DNA from: Anastrepha obliqua
Lineage: Eukaryota > Arthropoda > Insecta > Diptera > Tephritidae
DNA length: 64,000 nucleotides
Reading direction: 5' to 3'
NCBI RefSeq assembly: GCF_027943255.1
Contig: NC_072894.1
Coordinates: forward strand, 126,657,601 to 126,721,600
Below are positions 10,200 through 21,801 of the stretch, piece by piece. Positions within the stretch are counted from its first letter, which is position 1; each line of letters starts with the position of its first letter. The notes under the pieces are model-generated. The model had not been told where the DNA came from and did no database searches. It saw only the letters and a list, made by a program, of their open reading frames with translations. Both the position numbers and the translations under genes were made by a program.

Positions 10200-11345
10200 T
10201 AAAGATTGCTCAGTAAATTTTAATTTTCATTGTCATTTCCTTTTTGTTCATTTTCTAAATTGATTACCCTTCAAAATGGTGTAAACAGATTTAACTCTAC
10301 AGGCAAGTATATGGTATGCTCCGAAATCTACGGACTACTAAACACTTCAAACTAGTGAAACTTCGACCGCTTCTAGCTAAAACGTATTTGTTAGCGATGT
10401 TGCTGTGCAGTTATGAATTGTATTCTAATTATGATAGAATGTGCTGCAGTAGACTTAATGTATAAATAAAATAAATAAATATCTTAAGATAGGAATTTTC
10501 CCCTATGCCAGCACACCGTTCGTCTTGGATAGCAACATTTGTGGCACACTGTAAATTTCAGTGTTTAATAAATATGGATTGCTTTTAAATAACAAAAAAC
10601 TGGCGATTCCAAGCAGCATACTAAGCACCGACATCTAATGACCTTGATCCATTCCTAACAAACTGGTTTTTCTGCGGCCTTTTAAGAAATGTTTTCTTTA
10701 TCAAACAGAACGCCCACGTTTCAGTTGAAACAATCGGCAGCTACAAAGATAAAGGTCGAATATCTGTTTACAAATGCTTCAGACTTAACTATACAATGAC
10801 AAAGAGATTAGCCGTCACACCGATGCCAATTAACGGCCACAGTTCGAGGGTTTTACTTTAAAAATAATACCTACAGCTAAAAGCCAAGTTCCTTTTAATG
10901 TTGAAAGGTGTGAGAACCGCTACATTGTCTTAGTATTGAGTTCCTTAATTTGCTAGACAACAATAACCGCAGGAAGGACAGATGGAAATTGAAAATCTAA
11001 GTTCAATGTACCTATGCACATAGTAAAAATACGAACAAAATACATAGATATTTTTTATTTAAGGAAGGTAGTATCAGGTAAATTAAAATAAATTTTCATA
11101 AATATAAAAGCGTAAGGTTGTCGTTGTTGTTGTATTTAAAGATAACACATTTCAACCCTTTTTACAAAAAAATATTACCTGTATCAAAAGGTATATATAG
11201 GAAATGATTACGGACGCGATTGCTATCTGACTTCCTTACAGTTAAAATATAGTAATGACTACAAATGTTTTGAAACAAATGGCTTGCGTCGATTTTTGTC
11301 AGTATACTATAGAGCCTCCGCCATCTTTCACCTAATCTGTTCCTG
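10200..11345. other. No gene recognised
   Basis: No motif-bearing frame and no clear repeat. Part of it could be a 5' untranslated region of the LINE that becomes recognisable at about 11346. Confidence 0.45.
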
Positions 11346-12030
11346 GTGTTTATCGATTTTTATGCATACGAGTACCTGGCCGCCTTTGGTAATAAGGTCT
11401 TATTTAGACTAGGAGAGGTAGCAATATACCAGCTAACCGAAGACCAGGCTAAATCGCTAGAGTTGGCAAAAAGAGTAATATCCGACTTGGGAAAGCCGGC
11501 GGGTGCTACTCCTATACGACAACGGTCAAGCAGAGCAGACAATAGAAAGGGTCGCCAAAAGACAAAAGGGAAACATGCAACTTTTAGTGTGATTATAAAG
11601 GACGGCGATGAGATAGTGGCCATCATCGACAAGGGAGAAGAGGAAGGTGCCATTCCTAAGGAAAAAGATGGATTGAGGAGGCTTCCGCCGAAGTGTACAT
11701 CCAGGTCCTAGAGGAACACCCCGGACCTTCTCCCCTTTGTCATTGAGGTTCGGGTTTGTTGACGCAATCACTCGAATCTATCGCAGCGACGAGCCAGCTT
11801 TGGACTCAGATGAGGAGAGTGACAAGGCCAGCTTGCGCAGCGATACTGCAGAAGAGTTGGCTAGCAGCCAATGCTCAACCGACTCGGAGAGGCTGACCGG
11901 TGGGGGGCCGCTTTTCAACGAAGAGGATCTCCTCGCTGACACTGAGGGTAGGAAGATCTCGAAGGAGGACGTCGAGGTCACGATAGTGGAGATGAAACGG
12001 ACAGATTCACCTGAAGCTGATCCAAATTAA
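11346..12030 (+). pseudogene. LINE ORF1-like (gag) relic
   Basis: The first frame (11346-11711) has a basic stretch (NRKGRQKTKGKH) followed by FSVIIKDGDEIVAIIDKGEE. After a shift, a second frame (11737-12030) is acidic and serine-rich (DSDEESDKASLRSD, DSERLTGGGPLFNEEDLL). The WF/LxVLEEHPGP-type segment (EVLEEHPGP around 11700-11725) that joins them lies in a third frame. These features resemble the ORF1 ends of LOA-like LINEs and parallel the minus-strand relic near 40060-40300. There is no zinc knuckle in the surviving part. Confidence 0.6.
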
Positions 12031-13301
12031 TATCCTCCACTCTAAACGTCCGCGCACCTTTCCGTCCGTTTGGCTGCCGCTGAACTTGACATAGCCCTCA
12101 TTCAAGAGGGCTACTAGATCTCCCCAAGTTAGTCAGTTCAGAAATATACGAAAAACTGACTGGGGAGTTTACAATAAAAAATTAAGAGCCTTACTGCCAA
12201 AGAGAGCCCCCAAAGACCCCACTACATGTGGGCAGCTGGATAAACTGGTCAATCAGGTAAATAACGCAATGAATAGCTCCTTAACAGCTAGCTGTCCGGT
12301 TGTCCGACTCAGAGAGAAGTCTAAACCGCTTTGATGGAGAATCGCTACGAGAATCCTATAGAACATTATTTAATCTGGCCAAGTCCACGAGAATTCTCTC
12401 AAAAACGTTATGCAACCTGCACACACTTCCCAGGAAACAAGCCGGTGGAACAAAACGACTCCGCCAATAATGAAAGGCATTCCGACCTAGGAAGTCGCTT
12501 AGTTAGAAACGCAAAGATCGAATAGGCTGTTAAAACTTTTCGTCCTTATAAATCGCTAGGACTAGACGGTATCTACCCTGCTGAACTGCAACAATCACGG
12601 GAGATTATATCACGGTTTATCAAAATTATCATTAGAAGTTGTCTTAACATGGGCCACATTCCGCTAGGCTAGACGGAGATAAAAGTCACCTTCATACCCA
12701 AAGCAGGTAGGTTCTCACACACTAGCCCCAAAGACTTTAGACCCATTAGTTTAACGACTTTTCTGCTCAAGATCCTGGAGAGAATAATGGATGAATATAT
12801 ACGGGGCGTTGTGCCTTCAAATAGGCTCTCCTCGGCGCAACATGCCTATACTAAAGGGAAGTCTACAGAAACCGGCTTACACTCACTCGCCGGGTTGGTG
12901 GAAAAAAGTTTATTAGACAAAGAGTTTGCATTGGTCGTTTTCGTAGATATAGAAGGCGCCTTCAACAATAAATGCAAATAGATTCTTTAGAAGATTTTGA
13001 AGTTGAATCACACGTTGTTGCCCTGATAGAAGCTATATTCGTCAAAAGAAAGGTAACGGCTAAATTAGGCAGCACTACTCTAAGCAGACAGGTCTGCTGA
13101 GGCACACCGCAAGATGGAGTCATCTCCCCTCTTCTTTGGATTTTGGTGATAAGCTCCCTATTGCTGACCCTGGAAAGAGGGGGTTGCCACGTCACTGCTT
13201 ACGCAGATGACCTAGCAATTGCCGTTAAAGGCAAGTATCCTAACACCCTTATGGATATTCTGCGCTCTAACATGGCCACACTTATAAGCAGGAATGAGAG
13301 C

Positions 13302-13625
13302 AGGCACGTACACTTCTATTGGCACGTACACTTCTGTTAGGTGTTTGGCCGAGCTCCTCCTCCTATTTGTGGTGTGCGTCTTGATGTTGTTCCACAAATG
13401 GAGGGACCTACAGTTTCAAACCGACTCCGAACGGCAGATATTATTATGAGGAGCTTTTTCATGGCAGAAATACACTCGGAGTTTTGCCATTGCCCCTGCC
13501 GAGGGGCGACCGCTATTAGAAAAATGTTTTTATTAATTTTGCTTTCACCGAGATTCGAAGCAATGACCTCTCTGTGATTTCCGAATGGTAATCACGCACC
13601 AACCCATTCGGCTACGGCGGCCGCG
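13302..13625 (-). mobile_element. tRNA-like SINE inserted in the LINE
   Basis: A near full-length copy in reverse orientation. The GGCACGTACAC 3' terminus is at the low-coordinate side and the GGCTACGGCGGCCGC head at the high side. The outermost GGCACGTACACTTCT occurs twice in a row (13303-13317 and 13321-13335), a small terminal duplication. I could not read a target-site duplication with confidence. Confidence 0.85.
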
Positions 13626-14151
13626 GGACTCGGTATACACCCCGCAAAAACTGAAATAATGTCTTTACAAAGACATACGGCTCCCTTAATCTCCCCGCTA
13701 ATTTTTAAGGGTGTGGAGACTCCTTTGAAAGGGAATGTCTAGGTACTTGACTCATATTAGATAGGAAACTCACGTGGGAACCTAATATTGAGGAAAGAGT
13801 AAAGAAGACCAACGTTGCATTAAATATTTGCAAAAAAGATGTCGGTATTAAATGGGGACTAACACCTCGTGTTACACATTGGCTTTATACTTCTGTAGTT
13901 AGGCCAATCTTAATATATGGAATACTTGTATGGTGACTATCTGCTCAAAAGGCGAGGTACGCTAAAATCATGAGTAAGATCCAACAGCTTTTTATGCATC
14001 TCTGGCGCTTTAAGGACTACCCCAAACAAAGCGCTAGAAGTGCTAATCAATTAACCTGCACTAAATCTGGTAGGGAAACACGTGGTCGCCGCCTCGGCGC
14101 TCCAACTCAAAGGAATAGCGCTATGGAAAGACCGGACCACGCTTCTATTTT

Positions 14152-14471
14152 ATATATATATATATAATTGGCACGTACACCCTTTTTGGGTGTTTGGCCG
14201 AGCTCCACCTCCTATTTGTGGTGTGCGTCTTGATGTTGTTCCACAAATGGAGGGACCTACAGTTTTAAGCCGGCTCCGAACGGCAGATATTTTTTATGAG
14301 GAGCTTTTTCATGGCAGAAATACACTCGGAGGTTTGCCATTGCCTGCCGAGGGGCGACTGCTATTAGAAAAATGTTTTTCTTAATTTTGGTGTTTCACCG
14401 AGATTCGAACCTACGTTCTCTCTGTGAACTCCGGATGGTAGTCACGCACCAACCCATTCGGCTACGGCGGT
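14152..14471 (-). mobile_element. Full-length tRNA-like SINE with 12-bp target duplication
   Basis: A 320-bp copy inserted into LINE coding sequence. The duplication CGCTTCTATTTT is perfect at 14140-14151 and 14472-14483. The low-coordinate end is the TA-rich tail (ATATATATATAT, then AATTGGCACGTACACCC). The high end carries the tRNA-like head. Insertion at a staggered cut with a 12-bp duplication is the mark of LINE-assisted retroposition. Confidence 0.93.
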
Positions 14472-15739
14472 CGCTTCTATTTTGCACTCTCTGAATAGTC
14501 ACAAACAAGAAATAGATTACTCTATTCCTCACCTTCAAAAGGCTATTCAAGACGACTATACCGTCTAGAAGGGAGTGGCAGACAACAAGGTCATGGAGAA
14601 GGGGGAATTAAATTTTTATACAGATGGTTTTTCGAAGGAATTAGGACTGGGACTATCCGTTCCACTACCAAACTACTGCAGCGTCTATCAGCAGAGGTTC
14701 TAGCTATAAAAGAAGTGGCTACACATCTGAATACGCATGCCGTAACAAAAACGACTGTAAATATATTCTCGGATAGCCCGGCGGCCATTAAATCAATGAA
14801 TGGGGCTATACTAAGTTCGAAGGTTGCACAGGAATACCGGGTAGCCCTAAATGATATTCGTGTCGTATTCAAGGTCAGCCTTATTTGGGTTCCGGGGCAC
14901 AGAGATATTAAGGGAAACTGTAAAGCTGATGAGCTAGCCAGAAAAGGTACTGCTCAGTGATAGAAGTACCATTGGAATGCTTTTTGCCACGAGTAAACTA
15001 ATAATAAAAAACAACATTATCCGAGAGGCCAACAGGTCATGGAGAGATGAAGAGATGAAGATACATGTAACAGCTAGGCTACTATGACCGCAAATAAACA
15101 CGAAAAGGACAAAGGAATTGCTTAGTCTCTAAAGCGATGATATCTCGAAGGTCGTAGCTGGCATAACCGGTCATTGGCTATTTGGCAGGCATTCCTCGAG
15201 ACTAGGAGTTTTCTCCTATGAATATTGCAGAAGTTGCAGAGATGAGGAAGAGGAAGAAACAGTTGATCACTTCCTTTGCAAATGTCCTGCCCTAGCTAAA
15301 ATCAAAGCAGGTTATCTAGGTAAATACTCTTTCAATTCTTTTACAGAGCTGTCTGGCGTGGGGTTGGGATCAATTCTACGTTTCATAAGAGCCACAAAAT
15401 GGTTCCACCAAGGAAAGTAAATGGGGTTCCCCTGCAACACTGTGGTACGAGTATCACAACGGATCTGTAAGGTCTAAGTGAGTTGGTCACGCAGACCGAC
15501 TACCGCCATAACCTAACCTAACCTAACCGTCCTAAGTTATTGAAAATTTAAAAATTATTAAAAAATGTAATGCATACCGAGATGTAACACTTTTTAAGCC
15601 ACTCGATTTGATCGAAGAAATGTCGTTACTCCAAACAGATTTAAATAATATGTTTAGTTCATGTAACACAAATGTTGCGGCCAGAAATCGTGAGAAATTG
15701 AAAATCACTCACTTCTTAATTGTGTATATCGAGAGTTAT

Positions 15740-16318
15740 TTACACTATAGACTGCACCCATATTCATATCAATAAGGAAAATTATTTCGACAGAAATCAG
15801 AGAATAATAGGCTTACCAACTTAACTTGGGGCTTACCTGGATCACTACATGACAGTAGAGTCCTTCGGAGGGCCAGCATTTTTTGTACTACAAAGTCAGA
15901 TCTCCAAATATTATTTCCGAACAACTTCTCCATTTTGGGTGATTCGGCTTTTCCTTCAACAAGCTAGTTGGTACCACCTTTTATGCACTACGGTAACTTG
16001 GCCGCATCTCAACGAAATTTCAAAAAAGTACATCCTCTTACTCGCTTCATTTGGGAAAACGCCTTTGGTTTATTGAATACCTGCTTCAGAAAGGTGCTGC
16101 ATTTTACTAAAAAAGCAAGTTCATGTTATGTTGGTAATATAATTGTTAGTGTTTGAGTTGTCCAGAATACATATGTACGTATATGTATAACATTTTACGA
16201 TTTAAATATTAAATTGTTCAGGATGAAGATTTTGAAAATAATTTGCCAGATGGAGGCAATTACCACACAAATGGTAGCAGATTGTTTCAACATTTCCAAG
16301 AACATAATTTAATATAAC
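15740..16318 (+). pseudogene. PIF/Harbinger transposase, C-terminal half
   Basis: The pieces, in shifted frames, read TWGLPGSLHDSRVLRRAS (about 15828-15880), SILGDSAFPSTSWLVPPF (about 15930-15985), NFKKVHPLTRFIWENAFG (about 16014-16066), and a C-terminal acidic tail QDEDFENNLPDGGNYH (about 16220-16266) ending near 16317. The HDSR and GDSAFP motifs and the E of (W)ENAFG are those of the DDE_Tnp_4 domain of PIF/Harbinger transposases, in which HDSR holds the second Asp. The N-terminal half with the first Asp is not recognisable. At least two frameshifts and a stop are present. Confidence 0.82.
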
Positions 16319-16349
16319 GAAAAAATAAAATAAATAAATTTTATTATAT

Positions 16350-17215
16350 TATTTGGCAAATAATTACTAAGCAGCGCCAGCGACAAAAGCCCTCGACTGA
16401 TACATAACAAATTTCGGTCCCCTTCGTGGCAAGCTCATTAGCAATTTCATTTCCCTCTATGTTCCTATGTCCTGGAACCCAGATCAGGGAAATTTTACCT
16501 GCACATCCAAGAGATTTGTTCTCTCTCAACAGAAGTTGACTAGTTTGGATCTGCACCACGGTGTCGCCAGCGTCTTGATTGGTTATCGGAAAATATGTCA
16601 AATATTTGCATGCCTGCAGGATCGCGAAGGCCCTAGCAGTATTGGGCAAATTTAAGGATACTACGACCAGTTTGTCGATAGAGAGATCTGTCCGAAGTTC
16701 AAAAAATACGGCGTTAACTACCCAAAAATCCTACACTATCCTTTAATAGATTTTACTTTGAGCAGCGATAACCTGATTTTACTTTGAGCAGCGATGGAAA
16801 TATCGTCGATGGAAAGTATGTACACAACGACATTCAGGGCAGCACTGGGGTAAGTTCTACATGCTCCGGTAATACCAATATAAAGCACGACCTCTGGCTT
16901 GAGTCATGGATTTGCAGGAGTAGAAAACTATTCTGACCTTTTTAATCGGATTTTCAATGTGTTGCTTCCATTGAAGTTTGGAGTCAAGTATCACTCCAAA
17001 ATACCCAACTTCCGATGGAAGCGGAGAACACAGTTATTTAATTTGGGAAGTTTAAATTTTGGTAAATAGCAAGAGCTTTGTTTAGTCGGAATTGACTTTA
17101 AGACCACAACTGGCAGCCCAACGACTGAGCCAGTGACCTTTCCAAAATCTCAGTGATGACTGCGTTCCCGATACTAACTATTAGGACCACGTCATTGGCG
17201 TATAAAGGCACGACC
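16350..17215 (-). pseudogene. LINE relic: reverse transcriptase thumb to RNase H (I/LOA type)
   Basis: On the minus strand, from high to low coordinates: a YAxDVVLI-like catalytic block near 17200, thumb segments near 16900 (IGITGACR-like), and an RNase H C-terminal part (KISLIWVPGHRNIEGNEIAN at about 16500-16440, then ELATKG). Frames change repeatedly and stops occur. The 3' end is probably close to 16330, where the sequence becomes an A/T-rich tail on the other strand. Confidence 0.75.
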
Positions 17216-18820
17216 AATAAATATTTCTGCCATTATTCATAGTTCATTTCAGTGCTATACTCTTTTCAAATGGCTGTTGAAATTTACTTACCTTTTTCAT
17301 CTACATCTTTTAAAAAAATGTTATCGAAAAAAAAAATATTTGAAGAAATAAATTTAAGAAATTTCTTGCAGCCTTTATATACTCTAACTGGCCCTTTTAT
17401 ACTCTAATATACCTCTAACTGGGATACACTATCATCTGACTCTATTGGTTTTCATTACCAAATTTTTTGAACTTTTTGTGACCGCAAGCTATTGAAGACC
17501 TGAATCGTCTTAAGTTAAAAAAATAGTCTCCAACATAAAATCTCCAATTTAGTGACTTGAAAATGGAATAAATTACGAAATGCCAGCATATTTGTTTGCC
17601 AATTTACGTAAGGATTTAATACGGAGCCTCTGTAAGCCACTTAAAAAAGAAGGGGGCAAACCTCTACCCGATATTGACGTAGAGTTACATGCTGTAATTG
17701 CGGTGACTATCGAAGCTCTTGCGCCTAATGTCGACGATGACCATGAAGTTCAATTCGCCGCACTGTCCCCTTTTCTGAAACGAACCTCAACAACATCGGC
17801 ACCAATACTAACATAATGGAGCCTTTTCCCAATATCAGCTAAGTGGCAGATGGTAGGAGAGCTATGCGCAAAATACAAGCACTATAATTCTCTCTAAAAG
17901 TAGAAACATATTAACGACAGCAGGCGACAGGTGGCGTTTGACGAATATTCGTTCTTAAGAAAGCAATTATTCAGACGTCAGCACGATATTTTGGCTGCAC
18001 GACTGTCATTTTCGCCGTCGTCACATTAAATCTATTTCTAATTTGGTCGCCGATAATGAGGAGATGGGTATTGCCACTATAAAATCGAACGTAATTAAAA
18101 AAAAAAGCATGAAATAATTATTCTCTTTTAAATGTAATAACAATCAATGATTTTAAACAAACAAATAAATATAATAATATATTTTTTACACTATAAAGTA
18201 TAACTTTTAACAAGCCGTTGTTTTCTTTATCGCTGCCGCTTCGGAAATATTTAAAAAGCTAGCTTTAGGACAACATTTGCAAACAAAGGAAATATTCTGC
18301 CATATGTCGTGAAGTGCCGTCAATGTGTTTAATTGTTCAAACTGATTCCAGCAGCACGAAAAACGATCTAAGCCAATTCACGCGCTTGTCTCCAAGAACA
18401 AATAAAGCGCAGGACGGGCGTTGGTCATGCGAAAACTGTTAAAGATGACGCCAAAGATGCGGCAAATGAAAAAAACGGTTTTCCGTGACGAATTGTGATG
18501 ACAAGGAGATAGTAACTGATTTGTTTTTCTTTTTCCTTGCCATTTGGTGGTTTGAACGCCAAAGTGCCCGGCTTCTCTGTTGATGCGTGGTTTGTTGTTT
18601 ACATTTCCATTGAAAATTTGACAAAATGCATGCAAATGTGGTTGTTACCCAACCGAAGTTACCTTCTGCGAATGCATCTTGAGGCTTTCTATCAGAACGA
18701 GGAAGAAGAGAGCAGTGCACAAAAAATACGCAAGCGTAAAACACAAGCGTACGAGTTTCCCAGTTATAATTATGTATGTATTTATATATATATAAATATT
18801 AAATACACATAAGTATACAT
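17216..18820. other. No gene recognised
   Basis: Contains a 78-codon frame at 17580-17816 (+; begins MPAYLFANLRKDL, moderately acidic) with no family I know. Around 18378-18744 (-) there are overlapping frames of about 100 codons with no motif. The 17580 frame has a protein-like composition and could be a relic of a transposon accessory protein, but I cannot support that. Confidence 0.4.
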
Positions 18821-18966
18821 ATAATTGGCGCTTATACCCATTGCTATGGATTTGACCGAGCTCTCCTCCTATATGTGGTGTACAGGGCAGAAAAACGAGT
18901 ACACTCAGAAGTAGCCAGGACAGTACCGGGTCGTTACGTACCAACCCATTCGGCTGCGCTGCCGCC
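18821..18966 (-). mobile_element. tRNA-like SINE, internally deleted copy
   Basis: Retains the reverse-oriented 3' end (ATAATTGGCGC, GACCGAGCTC...CTCCTCCTATATGTGGTGT) and the head (CCAACCCATTCGGCTGCG). Most of the body is lost. Confidence 0.75.
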
Positions 18967-19166
18967 CACACTCACCGATGTGTACGTCCAAAAGATCTGC
19001 TTTGTGTATAAAATTGTGTTTGCTTAAATGCTTTCATAATTTTACACACATCCGCGATATCAATTACAAATTGTTCATTTATCAATAATTAATATGTACT
19101 ATTAAACATCTGTTTTAAAAGATTTTCATAAAAATGTGAATTTTTATAACTTTATTTTATTAAAGT

Positions 19167-19492
19167 GCGGCCGCCGTAGCCAAATGGGTTGGTGCGTGAT
19201 TACTATTCGGAATTCACAGAGAGGTCATTGGTTCGAATCTCGGTGAAAACACCAAAATTAGGAAAAACATTTTTCTAATAGCGGTCGCCCCTCGGCAGGC
19301 AATGGCAAACCTCCGAGTGTATTTCTGCCATGAAAAAGCTCCTCATAAAAATATCTGCCGTTCGGAGTCGGCTTGAAACTGTAGGTCCCTCCATTTGTGG
19401 AACAACATCAAGACGCACACCACAAATAGGAGGAGGAGCTTGGCCAAACACCTAACAGAAGTGTACGCGCCAATTATTTATTTTTTTTTTTT
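19167..19492 (+). mobile_element. Full-length tRNA-like SINE with 12-bp target duplication
   Basis: The reference copy for this window. The head has box A-like TAGCCAAATGGG (19177-19188) and box B GGTTCGAATCTC (19230-19241). The body runs to AGTGTACGCGCCAATTATT and a T-rich tail. The duplication TTTTATTAAAGT flanks it at 19155-19166 and 19493-19504. The internal RNA polymerase III boxes imply transcription independent of flanking promoters. Confidence 0.94.
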
Positions 19493-19689
19493 TTTTATTA
19501 AAGTATTAAAGATTTCAGAATGTACTGTTTGGTAATACTGCGTACTAAGAGAGCAATCAGCTGACAGTTTGATCGTGTTATCTAACACGGAACGTACGTT
19601 TACATTGGTGAGTGTGGGCCCACAAGTTATGTATTTTACGTAAATTGAGAGCCGTGAGAGAATCATGCTGTCATATAATTTGTTCGTCA

Positions 19690-20225
19690 ATTTATCAAAT
19701 TGTCCAATACTGTCAGGGAACTGAATTCAATCCTACCCGGTTATCGGGATTCCCTGACTGTTGTAAAAAGGGAATTTCACAAATTATTACTCAAAAAAGC
19801 GCAGAAAAGATGGAGCTCCATTTCTTCATGTGCTATTTCGAAAGCGCTGTGGCCCCAGTACAATAGACGGAGGCCCGAGGAAGTCCTGTGGACTCCACAC
19901 CATACTATTTCCAATCTCGTCTGTGTTTACCGGTTATTGCACAATCGGCTCACACGCAGAAAAGCTAGGCTTGACATTTAACCCCCATTGCAGAAGCTGT
20001 GTCGACCTTTCAGTGAAGGAGACTGTTGAGCACTTTCTCTGTAAATGTCCAAGTTTGGCAGCTAGACGCTTAAGGTCGCTGGATGCTCCTTTCTTTGACA
20101 GCCTGGCAGTGCCCCAACCTAAGTCCCACCAATCTTCTCCATTACATTAACATCTCTGGCTGGCTACAGATATCTGCCTGTTGGAGGTCTCATAATGGTA
20201 TCGAAACGGCGTTTTAGTGCTACTT
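19690..20225 (+). pseudogene. LINE 3'-end fragment (LOA/I-type C-terminus)
   Basis: Frame 19700-19981 contains SISSCAISKALWPQYNRRRP and LVCVYRLLHNRLTRR. Frame 19830-20150 continues with the cysteine-rich end FNPHCRSC, then VKETVEHFLCKCPSLAARR. The knuckle block parallels 15225-15303 and 43430-43505, so this is a third member of the same superfamily, cut off on its 5' side. One frameshift separates the pieces. Confidence 0.78.
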
Positions 20226-21505
20226 GGTCAGTGCCAGAGTGGTACTATACCATACAAAATATATTTTTCGTATAAATGTAAAACATACAAGGCGAAAATA
20301 AAGAAAAAGCAAACAAATAAACGAAAAATTGTAAATATGGACGATGAAAAATATAGCAGGTGCTATCGTGGTGACGTGCAGATTAACAACCTCTAAATTT
20401 CTATGAAAACTAAGTTGAGTCCAAGTCTTGACTAGCATTTGGCATGATGGCGAGGGTGGGATTGATGCAAATTGTTAGAACATGATCACTTAGTTTTCTG
20501 TATTACAACTCAACTATTGTACAAAGCTACTTAGCTACTTTTCAAATATGCTCTCTAAGTATTCCTATTGTATATTGCCATTGGAAAATATTATATTATT
20601 CACACAATTAAATTTGCGTAAACGAGACGTTCGGGTGTTTTATTCCTTAGACATTATATTTTTAACGATGGCTGTAGAGCACGGTGTGAGTGTAAACTTA
20701 GCGTTTAAAAACCCATTTGGTTACGGCGGGTCACACAGTTATTAAAAATAATTTTTTGTTACAGCTGATAGCCTCTGATGCTAGCGCTGCATGTTTTTTA
20801 GGATGTACATATGTAAATTTACATTGTATAAGCTTATATAAAAAAAAAAAAAAAATAAATAATTTTTTGTTATTAACAGGTTCTTATTTATTGTTTTTGA
20901 AGAGTAATGATTTCTGAGATACGGGATTTTGCCAATCACCCGCCGATATGCTTCTTAGGCACTTTTTTGTAAAACCGATACTGGAGTACGATAGTCTGCA
21001 ACGCTCCTTACCAAACTTACACAAATAAGCTACAATCCACTCTAGAGATTTTCGATAAGGCTTGCTGTATGATAGTCGTCTCATATAATATTATATAATA
21101 GTCGTCTTAGCTTTAGACTCTAAAGCGTAGGAAAATGCTGAAAATAATATATGCAGTTAAACTGGTCACAGGGTAAATTTATTTCCCATTTCTTTTAGCG
21201 AAAGTTACCCTTAATGTTCACACTTGAGTATCAAGGCACTTCAGGCTCGTTTTTTTAAAACCCTGTGAAACCAAAGATGGGCCCACTACACTAAATTGTA
21301 TATGCCCAAAATTGTATTCCACTAAGAGTAAATTTGAAATGCATTGTCACTAAATGCTTAGTAGTAATACGAGTATAATATGCGCTTAGTACTTACTGAT
21401 CATTTTTGAACAAATATCGTCCATACAGATAAATCTACCAAATATTAACGTATGCTTAGTTTTTGTATAAAATGTTGTTTGATACATAAAAAATAACCCA
21501 TACAG
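20226..21505. other. No gene recognised; possible SINE head fragment
   Basis: AT-rich. The short stretch 20709-20732 (AACCCATTTGGTTACGGCGGG) matches the inverse complement of the SINE head and may be a tiny remnant. An A-run lies near 20840-20855. The minus frame 21084-20884 (66 codons) has no motif. Confidence 0.4.
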
Positions 21506-21801
21506 TAGGCCGGTTCGATTTGTGGGGAGGCAAAAAAATCGCCCATTGCTCTGTGAAAATCATATTCTAGGGATCAAAATAAGAAACTTTGGCGAAGGAA
21601 CCATACCTCTAAAACGAATTCTGATGTCCCCCAATTTGGGTCGAACTTTTTAGTTTCTTTTCTCATGTAAAGGCCAAAAATGGTGATATTTTAAAATGAA
21701 TTCGTTTTAGAGGTATGGTTCCTTCGGCAAAGTTTCTTATTTTGATCCCTAGAATACGATGTTCACAGAGCAATGAGCGATTTTTAAATCGACCCGCCCT
21801 A
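21506..21801. mobile_element. hAT-like foldback MITE, compact copy, 8-bp target duplication
   Basis: A 296-bp element flanked by perfect CCATACAG repeats (21498-21505 and 21802-21809). The ends are TAGGCCGGTTCGATTT and, inverted, TAGGGCGGGTCGATTT. The two arms (21506-21621 and 21698-21801) are inverted copies of each other over about 100 bp, with a central loop of about 76 bp. A TAGGG-type end plus an 8-bp duplication fits hAT. There is no coding capacity, so it is non-autonomous. Confidence 0.9.

Larger units (their letters stand above)
12140..15420 (+). pseudogene. LINE ORF2 relic: reverse transcriptase, RNase H, C-terminal knuckle
   Basis: Pieces lie in several frames. Linker: 12331-12525. 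Reverse transcriptase: DFRPISLTTFLLKILER (12738-12788), QHAYTKGKSTETGLHSL, VVFVDIEGAFNNK (12940-12975) and the intact catalytic YADDLAIAV at about 13199-13225. Thumb region: 13630-14130. RNase H: YTDGF near 14620, IFSDSPAAIKSMNGA (14763-14815), SLIWVPGHRDIKGN (14877-14920) and ADELARKG. C-terminal region: ETVDHFLCKCPALAK (15259-15303). Many stops are present. A complete relative would encode target-primed reverse transcription with its own RNase H. Confidence 0.82.
11346..15530 (+). mobile_element. LOA/I-type LINE relic carrying two SINEs
   Basis: The order is ORF1-like protein, reverse transcriptase, RNase H, and a C-terminal cysteine-histidine knuckle, followed by a 3' tail of (TAACC)n at 15507-15528. 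RNase H after the reverse transcriptase places it in the I/LOA/R1 assemblage. Most of the endonuclease is deleted around 12110-12140. SINEs interrupt it at 13302-13625 and 14152-14471. The 5' limit is uncertain. Confidence 0.82.

Noticed and set aside
15503..15530. TAACCTAACCTAACC resembling a telomere-type repeat
   Set aside because: It is the short 3' tail of the LINE at 11346-15530, with a similar (AACC)n tail on the related LINE at about 43714-43732. Too short and internal to be telomeric.
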